A stretch of 64,000 bases of DNA from Cubamyces lactineus (Eukaryota; Basidiomycota; Agaricomycetes; Polyporales; Polyporaceae), in assembly GCA_022376465.1 (NCBI GenBank), contig JACDTU010000004.1:2480001-2544000 (forward strand), given 5' to 3'. A program made the position numbers and the translations under genes. Shown here one piece after another: positions 24,694 through 35,411 of this stretch. Numbering within the stretch: the first letter of the stretch is position 1; every line of letters begins with the position of its first letter. Below the pieces are notes generated by a model. It had not been told where the DNA came from, searched no databases, and was given only the letters and a program-made list of their open reading frames with translations.

Positions 24694-25330
24694 ACTGAGG
24701 CCTTGAGAATAGGATGTATGCGTGAAGTCAGGCTGGGAGACAAAACGAGAGTGTACAGAAAGAAAGCCCGAGAAGAGAAGAGGCGGTAGACTTGCTGACG
24801 CGAGAGACGGTGCTTGACGATGTAGAGGAGCGATTTTTGCACCGATTCCCGATCTTATATGTTGGAATGGCGGGGCGGCTGACTTCTCTCCAACCTCAAC
24901 CACACTGCCTATTCGGTTCAGCTACTTGCCTTTTTGAGCAACCCGGTGTCAGCCTCGTTCGGCATTTCGGCACCACGGCACCATGAGCGCCGAATAGCGC
25001 TTTTACTGAGCCTTGTCATACTGTACGGCTACGAGCTGAGTCCTAGCAGCTGGAGACGCTATTCTTTGAGTGAATCGTGCCAATAGAACCAATGTCATTC
25101 GTCGGGAAAGCGAATATATAACGCACAGCAAAAATACATCCGTCCAAGGACCGCAATTAGCAGCGCTGAGACCGCAGAGAGGGACGTTAGGATGATTACA
25201 TCTGAATGGACCTCAGCAAAGGCGTAGGATATCTAAAGTGTTGGGTATCGCAAGAAGTTGTAAGAGGGGACGGGAACTGCGAGGGCCAACAGGGCAGAAA
25301 CGAGGGTACACACGTCTCAGTCGTCCACCA
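24694..25330. promoter_or_regulatory. Promoter region of the Gly/Asn-rich gene; ATG16 3' flank
   Basis: The 637 bp lie upstream of the minus-strand secreted gene. A CATATAAG-like sequence on the minus strand near 24853-24860, about 160 bp upstream of the start, is a weak TATA candidate. The C-rich box found at 36.5 and 46.3 kb is absent here. Confidence 0.35.
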
Positions 25331-26349
25331 TCAACCATTCGGCGTCAGATTCACGTCCGTCTCCGCGCGAGACGGTGTCCCATCCGTCGTCGTCGTCGCC
25401 CCCGCCTCCTTCCCCTCCTCCCCGTTTCCCGACACCGAGGTGTTCGCTGACGACGAGGCTTTCTCGTCGCCGTTCGTGCTGGCCTGCTTGGTCAATGTGG
25501 CCTGCCGTCGCGACTGCATGTCCTCGTAGAACTCGTTGGCTTCGTTCATCCTGTTCACCTCCGCTTGCTTCGCGTCGAGCCAACGCTGCAATAGCTTTGC
25601 ATTGTCTTTCGTGAGCGTCTGGTTCCGCTCTTCGATTTGGCTCAGCTCGAGCTGCAGTGTGTTGATCTCATCGTGCAGGATCTATGGCCATGGTTAGGGG
25701 CGGCTCCTGTGTACACGGTGCATTTTAACGTACTTGAGCAGTCCTGTCTTTCTCAGCCATCAACTCGTTGTGCTGCTCGACCTTCTTGCGCAGGATGGCA
25801 ATCTCTTCTCGAGCCTTTCGCAGGTTCTCTCCGTCTAGTCGCGATAACTCTTCCTTTTCGCGGAGCGTCTCGTTCATCGCGAGAAGTCGTTGCGCGTTCT
25901 GGCCTTGAGTCTTGTAGACAGTCGCAAGCTCGTCTCGCAAAGACGATATCTGTGACTCGAGCGAGGCGATATACGCAGCTCGTACGGGATTGCTGAGATC
26001 GGAAGTCAGACTACTTAGGGTCGTGTGATAGAGACCGCGTACGTACTCCTCGCCTGTGCCGGGGACGAATACGGTAGAACTGCTAGGATTGGGCCGCGCG
26101 GTGCCCATCGCGCGGAGTAGTGATGCATTGCGTTCTTTCAGCAGCTTCGTCTGTTGCGCCAATCTGCGATCTTTTCAGCGTTCACATTGAGATTGCGTTC
26201 AAGGGGCGAGTAAGAGGACATCATCCTTGGACGCGTCGCATGGGCTGGAGGCACATACATTGTTCGATGATCGGTGCGTACGAGGACTCCCGCGCGTTGC
26301 GCTCTACTAGCCGGAGGCGTAACGTTTCCTGCCAGGTTGGCTCGGCCAT
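25331..26349 (-). CDS. ATG16: Autophagy protein Atg16
   Basis: Atg16 dimerises through a coiled coil and binds Atg5, so that Atg12-Atg5-Atg16 acts as the E3-like enzyme for Atg8 lipidation at the phagophore. The start at 26349 gives MAEPTWQETLRLRLVERN, matching the Atg5-binding N-terminal helix (W..x..RL..RN). A spacer (TVFVPGTGEEYVRGLYHTT) and a long coiled coil follow: SLESQISSLRDELATVYK, ENLRKAREEIAILRKKVEQ, then LHDEINTLQLELSQIEERN and KLLQRWLDAKQAEVNRMNE, the conserved fungal Atg16 end. An Asn/Ser/Glu-rich tail closes at 25331. There is no WD40 domain, as expected for fungi. Two introns are visible near 25690-25740 and 26165-26250. It lies back to back with YPT7. Confidence 0.88.
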
Positions 26350-26593
26350 GGCGGAATGGGGGAGGAGGGAGGGGCAGGGGAGGGCACAGGGCCGAAGGAG
26401 GGATCGTGGCAGGGACAAGGAGCAGAACTGCAGGCGTTTCGACGGAGCTCGAATGAGCCCAGGATCTGAGATCACAGCCGAAGCGCCCGTGTCGTCGACG
26501 CCCGTGGCGGTTACGTCCACATATCCCTACCACATCCTTCACTCTCCTTCCACCCGCCTCTCGTCCAGTCCTCCATTCCGCCTCGCTCACCAT
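26350..26593. promoter_or_regulatory. Bidirectional promoter, ATG16 / YPT7
   Basis: The 244 bp between the two start codons must carry both promoters. The ATG16 side is rich in GGGAGG/GGGGAG on the plus strand and the YPT7 side is CT-rich. No TATA box is evident. Both flanking products act in autophagy. Confidence 0.6.
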
Positions 26594-27553
26594 GGGTCGC
26601 GTTCTTCTCAAGGTGTGTTTTGACGCTGCTACTCTGAAGGGTGTGCGACTGACGCAGTGCACAGGTTATCATTCTGGGTGATAGCGGGTAGGTCGTCCGC
26701 CTGATTGCTTGGGGCGCAGCGGAAGTTGAACAAGTCATTCACGGTCCTTCTGTGCGGCAGAGTCGGCAAGACTTCCCTCATGAACCAGTATGTCAACAAG
26801 CGATTCAGCAACCAGTACAAGGCCACTATCGGCGCAGACTTGTGGGTTGGCCTTTTCTATGCCCACTCGTTTAACCCCTCACAACCACAATGAACGCAGC
26901 CTCACGAAGGAGGTCATGGTGGACGACAGGCTTGTAACTATGCAGGTGCGTAGCCTTGATCTAGTCTTCTATATACTGCTAACGAGGTCATGAAGCTGTG
27001 GGACACTGCGGGCCAGGAGCGCTTCCAGTCGCTTGGTGTGGCCTTCTACCGGGGCGCGGACTGCTGCGTGCTCGTATACGACGTGAACAGCGCCAAGTCT
27101 TTCGAAACTCTCGACAGCTGGCGCGACGAGTTCCTTATCCAGGCGAGCCCACACGATCCGGAGAACTTTCCCTTCGTAGTTCTGGGGAACAAGATTGATA
27201 TGGAGGAGAGCAAGCGTCAGGTGCGGACCTTTCGACTGACCACCGCCTCTCCAAGACGCTGAAAGGTTGTGTTGGGGTTTTATAGGTTACACAGAAGCGT
27301 GCCATGACGTGGTGCCAGTCTAAGGGCAACATTCCCTACTTTGAGACGTCCGCGAAGGAGGCCATCAACGTCGAGCAGGCATTCCAGACGGTCGCCAAGA
27401 ACGCACTGCAGCAGGAACAGGACGACCAATTGTGAGCTCTTTTGGGTTCCTCGGTATATTTGACTGCTAACAATGGCCCCCAGGTATGTCGACTACCCTG
27501 ACCCGATCCGGATTGACTCGGAGAGCTCGCAAAGCATGGGGTGCAACTGCTGA
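26594..27553 (+). CDS. YPT7: Rab7-type GTPase Ypt7
   Basis: Ypt7/Rab7 controls fusion of late endosomes and autophagosomes with the vacuole and vacuole-vacuole fusion. Spliced exons give [20 protein letters not shown] (P-loop), [19 protein letters not shown] (switch I), [20 protein letters not shown] (switch II), VLGNKID, ETSAKE and a C-terminal CNC double prenylation motif (MGCNC). The length of about 205 residues is normal. Six or so introns are present. The exon encoding VIILGDSG is only about 24 nt, bounded by GTGTGT...CACAG upstream and GTAGGT downstream, and an ORF reading through that intron (from 26705) is not the true frame. The F-L-T-K-E-V sequence after switch I is Rab7-typical. 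Confidence 0.95.
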
Positions 27554-28191
27554 AGCACCTAGGGACACGCTTTGCGTGGGTTGACGACATTTCTTGCCAG
27601 GACTCCGGTTACCCCTTATGACTTCTTCTCGCGCCCTCGAGCCCGCCCGCACCACGATAGGCCTCGATTTACGATAATTTACCGATTTCCATTCGTCGCT
27701 GTTCCCGTTTTCGCACTTGTACATTCGTATACTCAGCTATCAATATTGGTGTTGGAATATAGCAGTACCCCGAGCGTGTGCCGAGGGCGACTAAATTGGA
27801 CAGATTGGCCCTGCAGCGATGGTGATTGTCTTGCGAGGGCCCGAGTGTTGTGGCCGGGGCAGGCGTGCCGGGCAGACGGGTGAGGTCATTGTCGGGGCGG
27901 GTGGCGAGCGCTCCGTTCCTGTCGCGGTAGCTGCTGTGCGAACGCCCACCGGGCAGAGACAGCTGTGGCCTGCTGCTCGAGATGGCTGTAGCCGTTCCTT
28001 TCGCTCGCTCGCTCCTCAGCAGTGCCTTGCGCATTGCACGCAGTCTTACGCCGCTTACGTCCACTCCTACTTAACTCCCCACTTCGCTCGCTCGATGGAA
28101 TAGATCGCTATCAACTACCTCTGCTTCGCTCGTTACTCGCACCATCTCGCAACCATTCCCGCTCGTACCTTCACGCCACTCTCATACCATA
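27554..28191. other. Intergenic, YPT7 3' flank and OSH3 promoter
   Basis: The 638 bp separate two tandem plus-strand genes. The part just before 28191 is CT-rich (CTCGCTCG repeats at about 28005-28090), which is common at fungal promoters. No TATA box or RNA gene was seen. Confidence 0.4.
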
Positions 28192-30842
28192 ATGCAGTCA
28201 ACTACCAACAACAGCACCGCCCATCTTGCAGTCAACGCGTCTCTTGCGTCTACAGCCCCAGGCAGACCTGTCACTCCCTCGTCCGCCGCAGGGACCGTCA
28301 TATGCGACGGATGGATGCTAAAGAAGAGGCGCAAGCGGATGCAAGGTGCGAGCAATGCCTCGAGCGTGATGGACGCGTCGTCCTAATTCCACATAGGATT
28401 TGCACGCCGCTACTTTACCTTATACAGCTCCGGTCTACTGTCTTACTCTTTTGAGCCTGGTCAACCAACCAGAGATCAGCTCCTTCTGACACAAGCCGCC
28501 ATATCAACCGCTCCGGGACGGAAGGATATCCATGTAGATGCCCAGCATGCAACCTTTCATATCAAATGTCTGAGCGAGGAGGACTTCAACAAGTGGATGG
28601 CGGCTTTCCGGTTAGTCGCACTTAGATACCTACGTGAGCTGTGGAATCCTGACTGCAGAGCAGTAAGGTGCTCGCGCAGGAGATGCCAAAGTCGAGACGG
28701 TCCTCCTTGGCACGGTCGGCTTCGCGCGGAGGTCTGCAATTCAGCCGAGCGTACTTGCTCGTTGAAGAGATGGGCACCGTATGTTTTCGTTACACGGCAT
28801 GCGAATTGCGCTGATCAACAGTTCAGACCATCTCCGAGATGGACGATGCCCTCACCGCGTTTCGGGAGGAAGAGAACAAACGCAAGCGGTCGAGTGTGCG
28901 CTCCAAGTCTGAAGGCCATCATAACAAAGAACACGGCGTCCTCGGGCTCTTCAGGAAGGGTATGTACCGGCGCAGTGCCACACCACCGCGCTTGGACGTC
29001 GCTCAACCGCTCGCGTTGCCGTCATATACAGGACATCACCACGAGTCGTCGCATCTGAGTGTGCCGGAGCCCGGCTCGGCAGAGTCCCCGTCGTCGTCAG
29101 AGCTGCTGAGGCGCATGGCGACGGCGTTGGAGCAGCTCAAGAACCAGCACTCTGCTCTCAGCAAGACCTTCCACACATACCCCTCCATTGATACCAGCGT
29201 GTCGAGTGCGGTAGGGTCGCCCACGCTACCCAGCACCGCGGAAGAGGAGGACGAGGCGCACACGCCGACCACCGGGCAGAAGCGGATGTCCGCGTTCAGT
29301 TCACAGAGTGACGGCAGCATCTGGTTCGACGCGCCCGAGTACGACGGGCCGGAAGAGTATTTGCTGGACATGACGCCGGCGGAAGAAACCCAGGAAAACA
29401 AGCTGTTCCATACGGACTCGCGGTTGACCGATCGCACTGACGCGACCGAGGCAGGATCAAGTACGGGTATGGACACCGACAGCGAGTCCGAGGAGACGGC
29501 TGCGCAGAGCTTCGCGGAGGAACCTGCAGTCATCCACCGTCGGACCAGTCTACCCTCTGGTATAGTCGGAGACGAAGGGAGTCTGTTTGCGGTTCTGAAG
29601 AAAAACGTCGGAAAGGTGGGCTTATCCCATGCGATGCCAAAGTGGCTCCCCTGATGATGATTGTTGCAGGATCTATCCAAGGTCGCACTGCCTGTTACGT
29701 TCAACGAGCCTCTCACTATGCTGCAGAAAGCGGCCGAGGAGCTTGAGTACTACAACCTTCTCTCTCAGGCGGCGCAAAGCCAAGATCCTGTCGAGCGTAT
29801 ATGTTATGTGGCCGCGTTCGCAGTCTCCACATACGCCAATACCAAACATAGAACTGGCCGGAAAGGCTTGTAAGTGATCCAAAGTTGGCTTGTGCGTCGG
29901 CCGACGCTCATGGTTGCGCCATCAGTAATCCTATGCTTGGCGAGACATTCGAGGAAGTGAGAATGCACTTCATCGCGGAGAAAGTCTGCCACAACCCGGT
30001 CATCATGGCATGGCACGCCGAGGGAGAGGGCTGGGAGCTGTACGCTACCGCTAGCGGTAAAACGAAGTTCTGGGGTGAGTAGCCTTCCATGAGAACTCCT
30101 TCCGGGGATTGACCGAACTTTCGATGTTAGGCAAAAGCATGGAGATCATCCCACAAGGAACGATACACTTGAAGCTCGGTGAGGAACGCTTCCAGTGGTA
30201 CGTTCATCTCGGAGTGTACGTATGGGTCTCTTCTCAGTTCCTTTCATGGTTAGGAATCGGCCCTCGTCCTTCATCCGCAACCTCATGATGGGCACTAAAT
30301 ACCTTGAGCACGTCGGAAAGATGGTAGTCAAGAACACGACCAGTGGGGACTCGTGTACGCTGGACTTCAAAGAAGGCGGATACTGGGGTCCGACAAACGT
30401 CGTCTCGGGCACCGTCACATCGTCGGGCGGAGAAGCACTCGCTAACCTGGAAGGCAAATGGGACGAACAAATGGCACGCAAGCTCGATTCATCGCATCTC
30501 CACGTGCTTTGGCGGATCACGCCCTTCCCCAAGAACGCTATGCAGTACTACGGCTTCACCTCGTTCGGCATCACGTTGAACGAGATTACCCCAGATCTCG
30601 AGGGCAAACTGCCGCCCACCGACTCTCGGTATAGACCGGACGTGCGTGCCCTAGAGAATGGGGACCTCGACGGCGCGGAGAGAGAGAAGCAGCGGGTGGA
30701 AGATCTGCAACGAGAACGCCGCACCCAGGGACGAGAATGCACCCCTCGGTGGTTCAAGCAGGTCGGGGAAGAGTGGGTGTACACGGGTGGATATTGGGAG
30801 CAGCGGCAACGAGGATGGACAGATATTGAGCCGCTTTGGTGA
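28192..30842 (+). CDS. Oxysterol-binding protein-related protein, Osh3-like
   Basis: A lipid-transfer/PI4P-binding protein acting at ER contact sites. A PH domain spans about residues 35-120 (GWMLKKRRKRMQGFARRYF, LYSSGLLSYSF, then KCLSEEDFNKWMAAFR). A linker carries an FFAT-like core, WFDAPEYDG (VAP-binding type), flanked by acidic residues. The C-terminal ORD follows: DLSKVALPVTFNEPLTMLQ, EYYNLLSQAA, NPMLGETFE, GWELYATASGKTKFWGKS, IIPQGTIHLKL and YWGPTNVVSGTV, ending with FKQVGEEWVYTGGYWEQR. The usual EQVSHHPP signature reads EKVCHNPV. There is no GOLD domain, so it is shorter than yeast Osh3. Introns (for example GTGCGA...CATAG near 28347-28391) restore the frame past an apparent early stop at 28386. 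Confidence 0.85.
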
Positions 30843-31315
30843 CGCGACTACCTCTTCGGACTATCGTAACTTACAATAATATCAGGGTCTTTGCGCCGTT
30901 AATCGACCTCTCGTCCTGGGCCGCCGTCAAGCGGTGAGGATCACATTGCGACTTGGGCCCGCGTGACTCCCCGAGGCGCGCGCGCAACATCCGAGGCAGC
31001 GTTCTCTGCTATCCCGTCGCACTCGCGAATCCCGACAATTGAACGGGCGCGCTTCTGATGCATCGCGACAGGCCTTGGTCGAGTATAGGGCCCGCCTAAC
31101 CTGTAGGCTGTCGAGCATGACGTCCGCTGATTATCCGCGTCTTTTCCGCTCTACCTGAGCCACGCCCGCTCGCAGTGTCAGCCGGTGTCCCTTCGACGTC
31201 TAGGGATCATGCAGACGCGAAGCACCGTGTGCGATTGGCATGCGGGTATAAAGGGCGGAGAGGTCGAGGCCATGCGCCCTTGCGCGAACAGCGAGACTCG
31301 GAGCACGACGATACG
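30843..31315. promoter_or_regulatory. Beta-glucosidase promoter region
   Basis: The 473 bp hold the OSH3-like 3' flank and the beta-glucosidase promoter. A good TATA box (GGTATAAAGG) lies 64 bp before the start. A GCGGAG at about 31256 fits the SYGGRG consensus of carbon-catabolite repressor Cre1, but one short match proves nothing. Confidence 0.5.
31247..31252 (+). promoter_or_regulatory. TATA box of the beta-glucosidase gene
   Basis: TATAAA in the context GCGGGTATAAAGGG lies 64 bp upstream of the ATG at 31316. This is a typical distance for a basidiomycete gene with a short leader. Confidence 0.6.
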
Positions 31316-34300
31316 ATGGCATTCCGGCTCGGCGCGCTGTGGTTACTGCTACTGACTTGTTCCGCGTATGCACAGCAGCAGGTGTGGGGGCAGTGTGGTG
31401 GAATTGGATGGCAAGTACCTGCACCGGACCTGATCTGCGTTTGGAAATTGACATGGTCGATCCTCCAGGACGGGCCCGACGACGTGTGTCGCCGGTTCTG
31501 TTTGTACTGAGCTGAATGATTGTAAGCATCTTGCCAAAACGAAGACTGGATAGGAGGATCCTGATCACGCTTCAGACTACTCGCAATGTATTCCCGGGGC
31601 GTCGACCGTGCCCACCACAAGCCCGACGTCGCCACCGACCACGACGAGTACTAGCCCCTCCTCGACGATATCTTCCCCGGCTCAGACTAGTGTCGCCAAC
31701 GTTTCGCCCGAGTGGGCAGCTGCATATACCAAGGTACTATTAGCACATTGCTGTGACACGCTCATGAGATTGACCATTAACCCAGGCGAAGGCTGCTGTG
31801 GCGAAACTTTCGCTCACAGACAAAGTTAACCTCGGGACCGGTGTGCAATGGCAAAAAGGTAAGCGTATTCATTGCACACCCTTGACACTCTTCAAAGCCA
31901 ACGATCATGTTTCGCAGGTCCTTGCGTCGGAAACACACCTGCAATCTCCTCTCTTCCTGGCTTTGGCGGACTGTGTCTGCAAGACAGTCCCGTCGGCGTC
32001 CGCTACGCAGACAAGGTGTCTGCCTTCCCGCCGTAAGTTGCTGACGGACTGCTCGTGAATGTTTCGCTCACTTGCTTCGTGTGCCAGTGAGATCAATGTT
32101 GCTGCTACGTGAGTAGACCCTCTTTTATCTGGTCACAAGGGAAACGTAGCTGATGTCAATGCAAGGTTCAACCGGACCCTCATGAGACAGCGCGGTGCAG
32201 CCATGGGCGCAGAATTCAAGGGCAAGGGCGTTCACGTCGCTCTTGGGCCTATGATGTTAGTACTTTCGCGGACCCGAATACTTCTCGCCTGCTAATGCTG
32301 CGGCAGGAACCTCATGCGTGCCCCCGCCGCTGGCCGTAATTGGGAAGGGTGAGCCGCATGCCGTTGACACTTGTAATGTGTACTCACTGTACCACAGAGG
32401 AGGAGGCGACCCCTTCCTGTCCGGAGAAGTGGCCTTCGAGACTATCACCGGTATACAGTCCGCGGGTGTCCAGGCTTGTGCTAAGCACTACATTAACAAG
32501 TGGGTCTTGTGCGCACTGCGTTTTGAGTAGCGGCGCTGATTGGCATCTGCAGCGAGCAGGAACACTTCCGTGACAGTAGCTCTTCCAATGTCGACGACCG
32601 CACGGTAAGTACAAGATCGCTACTCATGCCATACTCCATCTGATCTCGCGAACGTTAGGAACATGAACTGTATTCGTACCCAGTAGGACCTTTCCATGCG
32701 GGATTCAGTCTATCATACTCACCAGTATACAGTTCATGCGGAGCGTACAAGCGAACGTTGCCTCCGTGATGTGCAGTTACAGTAAGTCTGGACGTCAACT
32801 TTACCTGCTGGCTCTCATTACTGACGGTTGGGAATAGACCAGAGTGAGTATCGGACTCCAAAGGAGATAGTCCCTATGACTGACATTCCGCTCAGTCAAT
32901 GGCACCTTCTCCTGTGAAAACGACAAGACCCTCAATGGCATCCTGAAGGGAGAGTTCGGGTTCCAAGGATGTACGTCTACGATCATTTGTTGTCCGCACT
33001 CAATACTCACGCATATATCATGCAGACGTCACGTCCGGTGTGTATCATTCGCGCCAAGCCCTTTTGCAGTCATCGCTGACTGGATCACAGACTGGTGGGC
33101 GACACATTCAGGCGCCCCTGCTGTGAATGCTGGTCTGGACGTACGTAAACAAGGTCAATACCGAGAGATGTTTTCCTGATCCTCGACGTAGATGACCATG
33201 CCCGGAGACACAGCACTTGGTTCAGGTCAAACGTAAGCCCTGGAGCATTTTTGCATTATACCCGTGACTTAGAGGACATCGAATCAGTTACTTCGGCCAG
33301 AACCTCGTCAACGCTGTCCAGAGCGGTCAAGTTTCTGAAAATCGTATCGACGTAGGTCGATCCCAGATGCAACAGAGGTGCTATGTCAGTAAACAGCCTT
33401 ATAGGATATGGCAACCCGCATTCTTGCAGCCTGGTACCTTCTCGGCCAGGACTCCGATTATCCTGCCGTTAACTTCAACTCCTGGAACACCGGCGAGGGC
33501 TCTCACATCGACGTGCAGGCCGACCACAAAGAGTATGCACATTGTCTACTACAACGCCTCAGTACAGCGCTCACTGGCACTTCGTTCACAGTCTCATCCG
33601 CACCATCGATGCTGCAGCGACTGTACTGCTCAAGAACGTCAACGGTGCCCTTCCGCTTAAGGCACCGAAGTCTATCGCTGTCGTCGGCAACGGTGCTGGC
33701 AACTCATCCAGGGGCCCCAATGGCTACGAAGACCGTTCCGGGGATGACGGTGTCCTCGGTATGGGTTGGGGCAGCGGGTGAGCATGCACTGACTTGTCCC
33801 ACAAGAAATGACATTCAAGTTTCTCTAGCACTGACGACTACCCCTACCTGATTGCGGTGGGTATCTGTGTACTGGCTCTCCTGGAATATGATAGCTAACG
33901 TGCACCCAGCCCGTCGATGCGATCACTGCTCGCGCGAAGAATGACGGGACGACCGTTTCGTCTTCACTCAGCGACACCGACCTCAACGCCGCTGCCCAGG
34001 CTGCAAGCGGCAAGGATGTCGCCTTCGTCTTCATTACAGCTGACAGCGGGTACATCATTATTCTATATGAGCATCATGGCCGTATGACTAACATTGTCGC
34101 AGAGAGGGGTACCTCACCGTGGAGAACAACGCTGGCGACCGCAACGACCTCAATGCATGGCACAGCGGGGTGCGTAGCATGTGCGGTGTTGGTGGGAATA
34201 TGATAATCTGACCGTTATTCGCCAATTTAGGACGCGCTTGTCCAACAAGTAGCAAGCGTCAACAAGAACACCATTGTTGTTGTCAACAGCGTCGGTCCCA

Positions 34301-35309
34301 TCATTGTCGAAAAGTGGATTGACCATCCCAACGGTGAGTATCCTGCTGCTCACACACGACAAACACCCTGATACTCAACTCTCGTTCGCCTGTAGTGACA
34401 GCGCTGGTAGGTTCTACCGCGACAATGTTGCATTGCGGCGCAGGGCACTCACCCTACTCACTCTATGCTATAGGTCTGGAGCGGTCTTCCGGGACAGGAG
34501 GCCGGGAATGGTCTCGTCGACGTGATCTACGGCGCATATAACCCAAGCGGACGTCTCCCCTTCACGATTGGAAAGGCTGTCACGGACTACGCGGCGCAAA
34601 TCATCTATAGTGGCTCCGGTATCGTACAAATCCCCTACAACGAAGGCCTCTTCATCGACTACCGTCACTTCGACGCGGTATGTCGTCTCTCTACCTCCTC
34701 GAATCTATAAATCGCACGATACTCATACTCTGCTGCAGGCGAACATTGCACCTCGCTTCGAGTTCGGTTTTGGGCTCTCGTACACGACGTTCGACTACTC
34801 TGACCTCAAAATCACCGGGTCCACTGCTGGCGGAACTCGTCAACCTATCGGACCTGGTGCTGCTCTTGACCCCTGGTGAGCCTCAGCCCTATCTATGGAC
34901 CTTTCACTTCCATGCAAATCTCACATGTCCCCTAGGCTGCACGACCCAGTAGTCACTGTCACCTTCACTGTCACTAACAACGGAACCGTTGCCGGAACCG
35001 AGGTAAGCACCCTTCGCTATCCCAACCTTTGCCATGAATCGCACGCTCATTCCCGTACCCCTGTAGATCCCGCAGCTGTACACCTCGCCACCAGCGTCAG
35101 CTAAGTCCGCGCCGTTCAACCTCAAGGGCTTCGACAGCATCTTCCTCGCCCCGGGCGCGTCCACGACGGTGACCATGACGCTCTCCCGCATCGACTTCTC
35201 TGTGTGGAACGTACCCTCGCAGAGCTGGCAGATCGCGACTGGCGTGACCGGTATCTCCGTTGGCGCAAGCAGCAGGGACTTGAGGCTGAAAGGGTCCATC
35301 ACAAACTGA
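31316..35309 (+). CDS. Secreted GH3 beta-glucosidase with N-terminal CBM1
   Basis: An extracellular cellulose-degradation enzyme that hydrolyses cellobiose or beta-glucans. The signal peptide MAFRLGALWLLLLTCSAYA is followed directly by a CBM1 (WGQCGGIGWTGPTTC, then CTELNDYYSQC), a Thr/Ser/Pro linker, and a full GH3 two-domain catalytic region. Landmarks are SPVGVRYAD, AAGRNWEGGGDP, ACAKHYINNEQE, MCSYNQ-INGTF, GFQGYVTSDWW with the nucleophile Asp, MPGDTALG, TVLLKNVNGALPL, IPYNEGLFIDYR, FGFGLSYTTF and a fibronectin-III-like C-terminal domain ending LRLKGSITN. About 27 introns cut it into about 28 exons, including exons of 6 and 12 nt and one GC-AG intron. N-terminal CBM1 on a GH3 is known for Phanerochaete cellobiose-induced glucosidase. 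Confidence 0.93.
31411..31468 (+). other. Non-canonical GC-AG intron inside CBM1
   Basis: The donor reads TG|GCAAGT and the acceptor CTCCAG|G. Only this splice restores the CBM1 core as GGIGW-TGPTTC; the nearby GT at 31415 would break the frame and lose the conserved Thr-Gly-Pro. The intron is 58 bp long. Confidence 0.8.
32838..32843 (+). other. 6-nt microexon (ACCAGA) of the beta-glucosidase
   Basis: It is flanked by introns 32782-32837 (GTAAGT...AATAG) and 32844-32895 (GTGAGT...CTCAG). It supplies Asn-Gln of the conserved SYNQ-x-NG motif. Skipping it keeps the frame but deletes these two conserved residues. Confidence 0.75.
33026..33037 (+). other. 12-nt microexon (ACGTCACGTCCG) of the beta-glucosidase
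   Basis: It is flanked by introns 32971-33025 and 33038-33090. It encodes Tyr-Val-Thr-Ser and the first base of the codon for the GH3 nucleophile Asp, which is completed by the next exon (AC TGG TGG). Confidence 0.8.
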
Positions 35310-35411
35310 GTCGGGGCCCGATACGAAGAGAGATGTCGCCCCGAGCCTGCTTCCATTGAAGCCCCAATACAATCGTGTATAAAGTAGAACCAAGAGACTG
35401 CTCGGATTCGC

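Noticed and set aside
26120..26623. 167-codon plus-strand ORF
   Set aside because: Antisense to ATG16 exon 1 and overlapping the YPT7 start; no motif.
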